DNA of 64,000 nucleotides from Tubiluchus corallicola. Lineage: Eukaryota > Priapulida > Priapulimorpha > Priapulimorphida > Tubiluchidae. The notes below the pieces were generated by a model, which did no database searches, had not been told where the DNA came from, and saw only the letters and a list, made by a program, of their open reading frames with translations. A program made the position numbers and the translations under genes. Every line of letters begins with the position of its first letter. The stretch's first letter is position 1. Shown here piece by piece: positions 33,705 to 45,199 of this stretch. The stretch lies in assembly GCA_030141605.1 (NCBI GenBank), contig JAQGDQ010000069.1, forward strand, positions 1 through 64,000, written 5' to 3'.

Positions 33705-36700
33705 ATGGAGAGAACGTTAGCTTGTGTTTTGAAGCAGCAGTTTCGTCCACAGATCACAAAGCTGTCCCGCCACCATGCTACTCAGGTTTGTAACTAAACA
33801 ACTTGTTTGGATGATAGATATTCTAAACAAAAACTACAACTAAGACTAAAAGATGGTATAAAGTTATATATCCATAAATGGGGGGAATCAATCATGGAGA
33901 TACAGTACTACATCGCCCGTAAGCTATTTTAGTTTTTTACATAAATTAGATCTCAAGTAATTGGACTATATTGATTTTCTTAAATGTACTCAGATACGAT
34001 ATTGTCTCCAGTTGATAACGCTTGAAAATTTGAAAAAAATATGTGGTATCTAGTCTGTAGAGGCTCTGTATTAGTTTGATAATACAGAGCTTATTTTTTA
34101 TTGACTATTCAACAGTTAGCAAGCAAGCAAAGAAGCATAGCACATTTCTTTTTATAACATTAAGCTGTAGTCTTTAAATTTGTCAAGTGATATGAGTTTA
34201 CATTAGAAAAATATGGGTTGAGGAAGATGTTAATTGAAAAGACCTGATTTTTGAATAACGATATACCTGGGTGTTTCATTTATTTATAAGTACTTTTAAT
34301 TAGTATAAGTTGTGCTTATTACCATTCAATTTTATATTGAGATAATAAGTGATTAGTTCACAAAAAACACCAAATTCTAAGAAAGCCTTGTTTTAAATCT
34401 TGTAGGCTTCATTGAAAAGGACATTTCTCCATGACTTCCACAAGTCAAATGGTGGAAAGATGGTCCCATTTGCTGGTTATGAAATGCCCGTACAGTACAA
34501 AGATGGCGTAGCAAGCTCGCATCTGCACGTGCGAGAAAAAGCAGGACTCTTTGATGTCTCTCATATGTTGCAAACAGAAATTCACGGCAAAGACCGGATC
34601 AAGTTCATAGAAAGTTTGGTATGTCTATTAAAATTGCCAAATGACGGTTTTTAATTTTAGAACACATGGGATTTATGCATAGTCACACATGTTTACGTAG
34701 TTAAAAAAACATCAGATTGATTTAAATTTGAGTAGTAATAAATAGAAATAATTAGGATCATCTGCCATTATCATTCACTCACAGTTTGTTAGTTATTGAA
34801 AGGAGAATTCTTTTTCAATTCTTAAAAATCACATGATGACAACAGTGCTGTCATGCTTGATCAGTGGCAATAATAACGGTTTTGTGTCAAAAAGCCGATC
34901 ACATACAATAATCTTCGATCAACAAGACAATGTAAAATTTTACAATAATGGTCCATTACTGTCTATTACAATGCCCAATACAACAGAATTTATGATTAAA
35001 TGTGTATCTAGAGTTATGTATTCAAACGGTTTGCCATTAACTAGGAAATTACAATTGTTTGAGTCTTGCTTGCAACCAGCAGTTGTTTAGCCAATTAGCG
35101 AAGCCACTCACTAGAGATCAAGTGCTTGCCTGATCTAATAATTTGAGTACATTCTCTTAGCAATTTTATGTTGCTTCAATTGCTTGTGTCTTAAAATGAT
35201 TCTCAGCATATGGAGCAAAAAAAATTGTATTTGATTATTGATGAAAGTGTAAGCTTTCAAAAGACCTTTTGCATCTGACAGATCCATAATTGTTATTACT
35301 GCTACCTTGTCTAGTTGACAACTGGAAGACCACGCTACTGATACACTGACGTTTTGCAGGTAGTGGGTGACATAGAACGGTTAGAGCAGAATCATGGCAC
35401 GTTGACTCTCTTCACAAATGATCAAGGTAAAGACAGGTAAAAACAACATGTGTGTAGTTTTTATAGCCCTTTTTTGGTTTCCAGCTTATCACTGGCATGA
35501 TTAGATTACTTGTTAAAGTAATGATAGCTTATTAATTGATTGGTGTCACTTCCAATCTAGGGCTGCCAGATTAGTAAATTAGAAATACGTGACACTCTCA
35601 AAATCTCTCTCTATATTACTATGTATATAAATTTATACAAGCCTACACACCCAGGCTAATATATTATATAAACGGAGAGGCATAAGTTAAAAACATAAAG
35701 CAAGAATTCTAATGTGTTATGAGAAAAACAAAACTGAAATCGTCTGAAAATTATTTAATACTGAGCTCAGAAGATGTCAGAAGGGAGGGAGGAAATTTTT
35801 TATAACACTTTATAAATGTTTAGGACTAAATCACGGAATATTTAAAATCAGTTTAAAATCAATTGAGGTCAAAGTAAACTTTCCACTGGTTAGTAGCAAT
35901 GTTTTAAATTTTTTCAATGTGCATTTTTCACACCGTTTTTTTAGCTTTTTTTGTGTTACTAAATTATTGTATAATTAACCATTATCATTTTGTATGGTAT
36001 GAACGTATATTTTGATAATTATGGCATAAGCGGCAACACTGGTTGGTATTAATATGCTGATTTCGCAGAGAGAAAACGCTACTTTTTGCCTCCAATATGA
36101 TAGTTAGTATGGTACAAAACGGCAACCCTGGCCGAGAGTTAGCCGTAGACAAACATGGCTGTGTCTTCGCCAAACAACGATGTTATAATAATCATTGCAT
36201 TTTACATTTTAAGTTAAAAAAATATGTTTTTATATGACTGCGCCAGGCAAGTATATGAAGGTATAAAAGTCTTATAAATTCCCGGTGGGTATGTGATGAA
36301 AAAATATTCCCCCGGACGATCAGACGAAAACAGAAGTATTTTTATTGTCTGCCTAAATTTTACGTATTCTTTATAGAAAAACTTTCTGCACTTAAGTAAC
36401 CAAATAATAATGATGACTGTTAACATTTTATGTACAAGAAAAACCTACATTACATGAAAAAAAATATAGTGAACAGCAAGGACTGTAATATACATCTGCA
36501 GTTCTTAATTGTACTACATCACGTTATTGTCGGTATCCATTTTTATTGCTATTATTTTGTCTACTGATTTTTTTCATAGGTGGCATCAAGGATGATTTGA
36601 TTGTAAATAAAGTGGATGGAGATTTTTTATACATTGTATCGAATGCAGGTTGCGCAAATAAAGACTTGGCTCACTTAAGGGTAATTATTAATTATTCACC

Positions 36701-39700
36701 ACTCAGCACTTATAATGCCTGTTTACTTTCTCCACCAACTTTTGTGTCTTTCCAGTTACCCCCTACCACCCCCCACCCCCACACACACCGCATGATTGCA
36801 AAATATAAATGCAATGTAGCTGACACATCATTCGTAACAGATCTGTGATTGATACTGATAGGTAAAAACTGCGTTTACCAAAAAATCATCTACAATTTTT
36901 TAGATGAGTGAACCTCTAACGTGTCTTTGCATACTCATACAATATACATGCATATATCCTCACTTAGTGAGCTTTCATGGCATCTATATGACTACGAAGT
37001 TAAGTAGCACTGGTCCTGGTTATGTTGGTAGATGGATGAGCAACCGATTTCAAAACTAATCTTGGGTGATTTTTTCAGCCATACTACTTCCAGCTGATGC
37101 CAGTTCTACTTAAGTTCTGCTAAACCATAAGTAACACGAAAGCTTGATCATTCAACCATTTTCCTCTTCTTTTCAAATTTCTGTTGTATCACAATATTTT
37201 AAATCAGTCTCATGAACATTAAGCATTAGGGGTTCAGCATTGAATTCAATTCGAACGAGTTTTTTAGGTCGAATTTGATTTGAACCCAAAACTATAGATT
37301 CAAATAATTCAGCACTTCAATCACATACGTTCTTTATCGTTAAACTGATTGAAATATAGCATGCAATTAGCAGAATTCAGCTGTGATTTCTAAGCACAAT
37401 TTTGAACAAATTGTGGTTCTTTGGTTTTACTGGAAAACAAAATCGAGTAATATGCATGATTTTTGTAAGACAAATTTTTACTGGTGGTTCGAAAACTTGT
37501 TGGAAAGTCTTTCAATCTCAATTCGAATTCGAAATACTGAAGTTCAGTTCGATTCGAATTCGAAGGTTGTAAATTCGATTCTAATTCGCTTTCTGGCAGA
37601 GAATGCTCACCCCTATTAAGCATCTCTGTAGTGAACTCTTCATGAAACTTGACTATGATAATTATATCGATTATCTTATTTAGAAAACACCCATAAGATA
37701 CCCTTGACTATTGAAATGTCCCATTTAAAGTTCTAATCAAGCTTAGCAGTAGTGGGCCCATTGTGTTATGTAATGTGTTTTTCACAGTGCAGTGAAAAAC
37801 GTTGGAAAATTAAAATAAAGAATGTGTACTTGTCACTAGCTCACTTTATTACTGATCACATAGAAGCCTAGTTAGGTGTGGCATTATGTGATCAGCTGAT
37901 GTTCGTTCGGCTGAAGTGAAGATTGATGATGTAATCCTTATGCGCAGAAGGTCATGACGCATTAGGGAGTTAGACAAAAGTGTTCTGAGGCCCCCACCTG
38001 GGGGAGATTAGGAACTGACTTGGAGACGCAGAGCTGGCATTACTATCCTCTTATATTTACCGTGTTGTGTTTGATCTTTAATAAATGTGTAGTTTATTAA
38101 ATAAAGTCTTGATAGTTTCCCATGCCCATCGTGGCTGCCTCACACGCCACGCAATAAACAACAATAATCAGCAAGCAGCTCTTACCACTATCATAAACAG
38201 ACTTTAATGCAACCACTATACAAATTATTTTACCTTAACCGATTGAACCTATTAACCGATAGGCGTTGTATTACTGCTGTAGAAGTACGAGTAACAGAGC
38301 TTGCTATGCTGATGCATAAGCTTTTAATCAATTTTAGAAACGAAGTAATGCCTAAATTCCTTTGTGTCACACTCCACTTGGCAGTCTTTTCCTGTGCATC
38401 GCCTCTTAGATGCTAGATTCTCATTTTGGTTTGCTCACTGCTCAATTTCAGATCGTTTTTTCAATATTCTGTCGAGATTACTTTGGGAAATTTTCAACTG
38501 TGTACACCTCTGCACCATCTTTGGAATCCTACTGCTCTAAAATTTTCAGTTTCTCCTTAACTGTTAGGTCTTTACGCTTATGCTGCATTGGTGTTTCAGT
38601 TGGTGTAAGACTAACCTAGGCCTTTTTAAGCCTATCTAAAGAGTTACTAAACTTTTATTCGCCCTCCGAGCTTCACAGACTGTATTCTACTCCTGTTTAA
38701 GTGCTTCTAACATTTAACAACAGCTGACTTGCTGGGGGACAGCCAGTTAATGGTGAAACAACTCAACCGAAAGTGGTTATCAATTGAGACTGCATCATTT
38801 CGTCTTAAATCGCTTGCACTTGCTTTTTGTGGAATTAGTAGCTGTTTACTTTGAATATTGTTATGTGGATTTTTTCCGTTGCTTTTTTAGGGTAGCTTGG
38901 AGCAATTCAAGTCAGTGGGGGGTGACGCTGAAGTGATTACGATTGAAGACAAAGCACTTATTGCACTGCAAGGTGAGAAAATTCAGTTCTCTCCAGTTCA
39001 TTTACCTGTACAAATATATTATTTGGTTTATGATTGTGTGAACTTACTAACAAGGTGATGCTAGTCATAGTTTTTTGTGCTGTGGAAGACAAGGTACCAA
39101 AATAACGGTATTAATAATTAGCATGTTCCAGGTCCATCAGCAATAAGGGTCTTACAGTCCGGACTGAATGATGATTTGTCAAAGTTGACATTCATGACAA
39201 CCATTGTTACCACGTTGTTTGGTATCCCAGAATGCCGAGTGACACGGTGTGGCTATACTGGTGAGGATGGGGTGGAGGTAATTAGCACTTACTAAAAAAA
39301 CATTTTTACATCATGCTTGCTAGCTTGTTTATGTGGTGTTTGTTTAGTTAGATAGTCTGTATCTGAGTGTAGCCCATGGACTCCTAGAGTCTCCTTTACG
39401 TCACTACGTTGGACATAAAGGTGTTCTTAATACGCAAAAGACAGGTAGAAATTTGTTAGCTCTTCTATTGATCACCTGTCAGCTCCTCTAATATCTCTGC
39501 TGCTACACCAAATTTGCATAGATTTCAGGAACCAGCCATGCCCTATTAAAAGTAGGCAAACTCTTTTACAAAGCAAAGCATGGAACACCACAATATTCTA
39601 AATTTGGTCATAGCTGGCAGCTGTGTCTCAATTGGTTTGTAGACCTTACTTCACATTAATTTCTAATTAATATTATGGAGCAGTGCTGTACTCACAAACT

Positions 39701-42638
39701 TTAAGTGGATAAGTAGTTAAGTAACATAACTTTGATATAATCCATCAGTAAGATTGAAATGCAGATATTACATTTTTAGTGTTTTCAACTAATGTTGTGT
39801 TCACTAGTCTTAAATGATTTAATGATGCTTAGTGCCATTTGTAAATCTGAGTAATCTGATTTTTAGCTATAATCCCTATTCTGCAGATTTCTGTACCAGC
39901 AAGCAGAGCTGTCGAACTATGCGAACGGCTTCTTTCAAATGAGGAGGTGCAGTTAGCTGGACTGGGTGCACGGGACAGTCTTCGACTGGAAGCTGGCCTC
40001 TGTCTTTACGACAACGACATTGATGAAACCACAACACCTGTGGAAGCATCTTTGCTATGGACAGTTGGTGAGTTGTGTTACATTGATTTTCAGGTGTGAA
40101 ACCTCAAAGGAAATGAGTCATTTAATTTGTATACGTGGTTTACTGAGTCGTACTAAACAAGACACTCAGTAGGCTATTTTTGTGAAATTGTTGGAAAAAA
40201 CGCTTCTCAGACATTTACATATGTGCTTGCACATTTGGCAGCTAAGCTTTTTTAGTTCACATGTCCTGAATTTTATTTCATTAGGATAATTATGATACAA
40301 AGTTCAGTGCTCTATGTTATTTCTAACCCGAGGTAATCCACGTTGAAGTTGAAGTTCATACTACGAAAAACATAATCTTGAGAAATTTGCTATTAAAGTT
40401 AGCCATTTTTTGTCGTGCTTCTACAAAACCCTATGAAGGAGTGGTTGCTATAAACTTTGCGAGAACAAATTGAAGTTACGTTTGAATCTGTAGATGGCCC
40501 TTCCAGATGAAGATCTGGGCTTGGCAACAGAAAAAACCATAAGCAAAATGACTGCTTTCACGAACCTCAATCGGAGTTTGAAAATACTAGTTTTTGACAA
40601 ATGCAATAATAATTTTTAGGCAGAGAAGCGAGTAAGGAGTTATAAAATTAAATTTTTAGTATTTTCCAAACAATTTCCTGGCATTTCTTTTGCCTAAACA
40701 AAGTCCAATATATTTAGCATTTGTTTTTGTAAAAAAAAGCAAAAAATTGTTATTTGACGCAATTTTTAATGCATTCGGCTTTGAAGCATCGTAATTTTGT
40801 TATAAGTATGCGGACTTACGGACAGTTTTGGTTTGCAAGCATGCATTATTATAAGGATGCATCAGTCCTGGTTTAGCATTTGGAATCAGTGCTTTTTTAG
40901 TGCAAAATTGAGTACAAAATAACCTCTCACCAAAATGCAGATACTGTGTTTGAACAAGCTAGAAAATAACTATAAGCTTTCACTGCTTGTATTTCCCAGA
41001 TTTTTAGTTTTGCCAGAAAATAATTGTGCCATGACTGTCTAAATTTGTTATAATTTATCATTGTCATTTTGAGGAAGTTAAGCAGCATCAGTAGCTATGC
41101 TGGAGCGACTACAGCATCCCCAGTCCTGACATGAAGAAATCAGCGTTGCTTCATGTGAACATTAAACGACCAAATCAAAAGTAAATGCTGATGGGAACAT
41201 TAAACTACCAAATCAAAAGTAAATGCTGATGGGAATATTAAACGACCAAATCAAAAGTAAATGCTGATGGGAACATTAACCCACAAAATCAAAAGTAAAT
41301 GCTGATGGGAACATTAACCCACAAAATCAAAAGTAAATGCTGATGGGAACATTAAACCACAAAATCAAAAGTAAATGCTGATGGGAACATTAAACCACAA
41401 AATCAAAAGTAAATGCTGATGGGAACATTAAACGCCCAAATCAAAAGTAAATACTGATGGGAACATTAAACCACAAAATCAAAAGTAAATGCTGATTGGA
41501 ACATTAAACCACAAAATCAAAAGTAAATGCTGATGGGAACATTAAACCACAAAGTCAAAAGTAAATGCTGATGCGAATATTAAACCACAAAATCAAAAGT
41601 AAATGCTGATGGGAATATTAAACCACCAAATCAAAAGTAAATGCTGATAGGGGAACATTAAACCACAAAGTCAAAAGTAAATGCTGATTTCAGGAAAGCG
41701 TAGAAGAGAGACTGCAGATTTTCCCGGTGCTGATGTCATTCTTGATCAAATAAAAAATCCGCCCAGTCGAAAAAGAGTTGGCTTCACATCTACCGGACCA
41801 CCTGCCAGAGGTATGTTAATAATTGTGGATAAATTTCCTTATTGCTCGTCCAGACATTAATCTTGCTAATTTATTCTTAATTTTTTTTGGAATCATATTT
41901 TTCACTAACTCACTTTACTGGCTGATATTATCAAAAAAAATTTTGTTTTTGCTAAAATTTGTCTCTTGATAATGCTAATAGGCCATGTATACATGTATTT
42001 TTAAAAATGACATTCTGTAATTGTAGCCGGACTGAGTGACAGCCAGCAGTGATGTTGCATGACAGCAGGGTGCACAGAAAGAGAATGTTACAGTCTAGAT
42101 TTTGCTTTCTGAAATATCCCAGGACAAAAATTAACCCTGCTGTTTGTTAAGAGTGGGTTTTTATGCGAGGAATGTGAAACGTGGCAGAATAAAAGGGAAT
42201 TACGAGTTTTGCTTCCTTGCTTTATAAATCAGCAATGGGATGGAAACAGTGTCGGTGGAAATTTATGTATTTCTTGAAAGGAGAAGTGCTTAGTAATGGC
42301 GGATTGACTGTGTTGTAGCATGTTGCTGTGTTGTAAAATGTATGCCTAAGCAGTTTAAACTTCAGTAACATTGGTCGTTATACTGATGATGATTTTATAC
42401 ATTTGCTCTTACAGGTGGCACTACTATACTAAGCGAAGCTGGCGATAACATCGGCATCATAACCAGCGGTTGTCCGTCTCCTTGTCTGAAATCACAGAAC
42501 ATTGCCATGGGGTACGTCGCAAAAGAGTACTCTAAGAGGGGAACTGCCGTGCAATTTGAAATCAGAAAGAAGCGTTTCCCTGCTCAAGTGACTAAAATGC
42601 CATTTGTACCACATAAATACTACACAAAAAAGAGTTAA
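33705..42638 (+). CDS. AMT: AMT, aminomethyltransferase (glycine cleavage system T-protein), mitochondrial
   Basis: Exons: 33705-33785, 34406-34618, 35360-35426, 36580-36680, 38891-38972, 39132-39277, 39887-40067, 41694-41810, 42415-42638. All introns are GT-AG and the phases agree, giving 403 aa. The first exon encodes a basic, hydroxylated leader ([16 protein letters not shown]) fitting a mitochondrial presequence. Conserved blocks: [111 protein letters not shown] and [10 protein letters not shown], ending [10 protein letters not shown]. The enzyme releases ammonia from the aminomethyl group on lipoyl H-protein and passes the methylene to tetrahydrofolate. A 38-bp minisatellite fills the end of intron 7 up to the acceptor; a hAT MITE and a pogo-like relic lie in intron 4. 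Confidence 0.97.
37227..37615. mobile_element. 389-bp hAT MITE
   Basis: Perfect 8-bp target duplication TTAAGCAT (37219-37226, 37616-37623). Termini TAGGGGTTCAGCATT and reverse complement TAGGGGTGAGCATTC are classic hAT-type ends. The interior is rich in AATTCGAATTCGAA-like palindromic words and has no transposase. Located in AMT intron 4. Confidence 0.85.
38073..38310. repeat. Dispersed repeat, copy 1 (partner 49909-50143)
   Basis: From ATCTTTAATAAATGTGTAG through CACACGCCACGCAAT to AACCGATAGGCG and AAGTACGAGTAACAGAGCTT, this matches 49909-50143 almost throughout. The last part (from AACCTATTAAC) is also shared with the pogo-like element at 55190-55320, so the family is probably an internal deletion derivative of that element joined to other sequence. 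Confidence 0.7.
38200..38600 (-). mobile_element. Pogo/Tigger-like transposase N-terminal relic
   Basis: The minus strand reads [16 protein letters not shown], then stops and a frameshift, and then a basic segment [13 protein letters not shown]. This resembles the CENP-B/Tigger-type helix-turn-helix start (KRK.LT..EKL.IL). The flank at 38310-38365 matches 55260-55320 in the terminal-repeat element at 55131-56090, which supports one family. Not coding. Confidence 0.5.
41156..41691. repeat. Minisatellite, 38-bp unit, about 14 copies, abutting the AMT exon 8 acceptor
   Basis: Units carry GGGAACATTAAACCAC, AAAATCAAAAGTAA and ATGCTGAT. The final unit runs directly into TTTCAG and exon 8 at 41694, so the last copy supplies the 3' splice-site context. 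Copies vary at a few positions (CGACC/CCACA; AATC/AGTC). Confidence 0.97.
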
Positions 42639-42706
42639 CTTTTGCCTGCATTGCGGCATTACACAGTGAGTCCTGTCCATTAGCAATTCAGTCAATTCGG
42701 TCTTAG

Positions 42707-42712
42707 AATAAA
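42707..42712 (+). promoter_or_regulatory. Polyadenylation signal AATAAA of AMT
   Basis: AATAAA lies 69 bases past the AMT stop codon, followed by GT-rich sequence (GTGACTGTGCTGCTGTC), as in a normal 3' end. Confidence 0.7.
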
Positions 42713-45199
42713 GTGCTCAAACGTGACTGTGCTGCTGTCTATTGAAAAAAAATCATAAAGCAATGAATGAAATGGTGTTTTGATAATTTTATTGCAATTT
42801 TGCTCATTGATATTGCCTGTTAAGGCAACAATAATTACTGAATGTTTTTGACGTCTTTCTCAATTTGTTGTTGATATCATCACACGTATGCCATCACCCA
42901 TACTAGATGCCCAGATCAGCATATTACTGTATTCTTTTTTGGGCATTCGGCTTGTTTCTCAGGGTCTCTATTATAAGCAGTACTAAAGTGCAAGAACGTT
43001 TCTGATAGCACAAATTAAATGATTGTTTTACCTGTAATTTTAGAGAATGCCATTTTGCTTCTTAGTAGTCCTGAAGACAAATGTTGTCCAACAGACCATT
43101 TACATTAAATAAAGTTTGTTTGATATTCGATTTGCCATTAATTTTAGCATTTGATCTAGCATGCGTGAGTGGCTGTACATACAAAATTATACATTTGCTG
43201 TTGCTGGCATTCCTCTATCTGTTAGTTTACTTGTTATGCTGTTTGCAATTTTGGTTCATGACCGTTTGGGATACTTCATGTTGATCATATGTGTTTTGCC
43301 ACACAACTTTTGCCGCTTTTAGATTTCTAGCCACATTTTGTCATTGTTATTGTTGTTCGACATTGTTATTTTTATTTGAATCATGCCTTTAAAGATTAGA
43401 TATTGTTTTTAGTTCGTTTACCTTATTTGTTAACACGGGAATTGTTATAATAGACATTAAATGTTTTGTTCGCAATTACGCATTTTATTATATTTTGTTT
43501 TATGTTGTCTTTTAGTTGATGCATTCCAGTAATACTTATTTCTTTCTAAACATTTTATTTCATTAATATTCCAACCCTATGTTTCTTTACTCTAGTGATG
43601 GGTGCATAGGACCCGAGTGCATCGTTAAAATGCACTGTGAAAATGGTCTAGACCAGCAAAATCAATCGCTATATTCTGGTATGGCTGGAGTGCTAGCATA
43701 GCATATAAGTCAACACAGCCAGTGATAAAGTTGCTGCAGTTTTGAGCACATTGTGAACAAGTTCTTGGTTCATCACTCAGTTATGCAAAAAATTCGTATT
43801 TTGGTCTAATTTATATTACTGGGAAACAGTGAGACAATCAACTTAATTTCAGGTCTTTTTTAATTACCTTTCCAATGTTTTGCCGCTCTGGGCAGCTGAC
43901 TTTAGACTAACTGGCTCAGTGTCACAGTAATGAAAACCAGACAATTGAGATTAGACTCCATCTCATTTTAATTTACTGGGCAAAATATACAAATTGTCTT
44001 GCCTACAAAAGTTAGCAATTGTTTCTAATATTTAAATAATTACCTTGGAAAGTTAATTATCAGCTACCGAACAAGCTATTACTTACATTACAAACCATAG
44101 CCACAGTTTGTGCAATGGTAGACGCTGATGTGATGTCAGGAAAATGAGCTCTACATCACGCTGACATCACAGACAAACTGCAGTTGATGGTCTGCTTATC
44201 ATGGTACATATTTGTCGGCCACGCAAATGTGACAAAGCATCGCCATTGCCAGTTTTAGTGGCTTCGCTGAGCCGTGCGTAGCTTTGAAAGTTTAACAAAA
44301 TTTTACTGTCCGAGGTGTAATGTAATTATTATTTAATCTACGCTTTGATTTTAAAAAAGCTGTTGTAGTTTTCAATGTTTTAGAGAATACTTTATTTTGA
44401 ACTAATGTCTACACAATCGTCCGGTTTTCCTTTAAGTGTCATGGTGTTTTCTGTCTTCATTAAAAGCGATCTGAATAAATTTCTTGACCATTGACTCCAA
44501 TTTCAGCCGTACTCTGTTTCAGCATAGGATTTACCAGACATTCTATTTGATTACTTGTGAGTAATTACGTCAGAATCTACATTATGACTGAAAAGCACTG
44601 TAAATGAAGTACCATCAAAAATTCACTTTTCTAAAAGCAGATTTTTGCAAAACTAGAAGATTCCGATAACCACATAATCAAACTTCCCAAGTTTATACAA
44701 TTATGAGGTATTTCCTAGAGATAAGGCGCTAAACCATATTTAATATTTAATATTTTTCCATAAATCAAATTTCCATAAATTACTTATAAAATTATTTTTA
44801 TAACTTATAAAATAATAATAGTTTTTCCATAATTATTATAAATGAGCAAAAATTATGATAAAAAATTGCCAATCAAGGTTTCACTTTATAATGAAGCAGT
44901 ATCTCTTGAAGAAGAAGTTACTCTTTCAACGTTTTTCTTTATTGAATTTTACACTTTAATTGCTCATGTATGTAATCATATATTATATGCCCCTACTGCA
45001 TAAGTTTCTCAAATTAGCCGAACTTCTACAGTAGCGATGTTCTTTACATCGTTCGCTCATTGGCCACAGCGTTGTTACCATGACTACGGGTTGCTATGTT
45101 ACAAATCAGCTGTTGCAACGAATATTCTAACGTCACTGGGGGTGAGTAGCTTGCCGGTTCTTGCTCGACTGGCGTAACTGTGGCGGTGAGTTGACTGCG
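42713..45199. other. Intergenic between AMT and CFAP276
   Basis: About 2.5 kb without a recognisable gene. The hydrophobic frame at 43081-43284 is T-rich low-complexity translation. The CFAP276 promoter should lie at the right end, where GC content rises (about 45050-45199). Confidence 0.5.

Noticed and set aside
43081-43284. Hydrophobic 67-codon frame resembling a membrane protein
   Set aside because: T-rich low-complexity sequence translates as hydrophobic residues; no start context, domain or splice partners.
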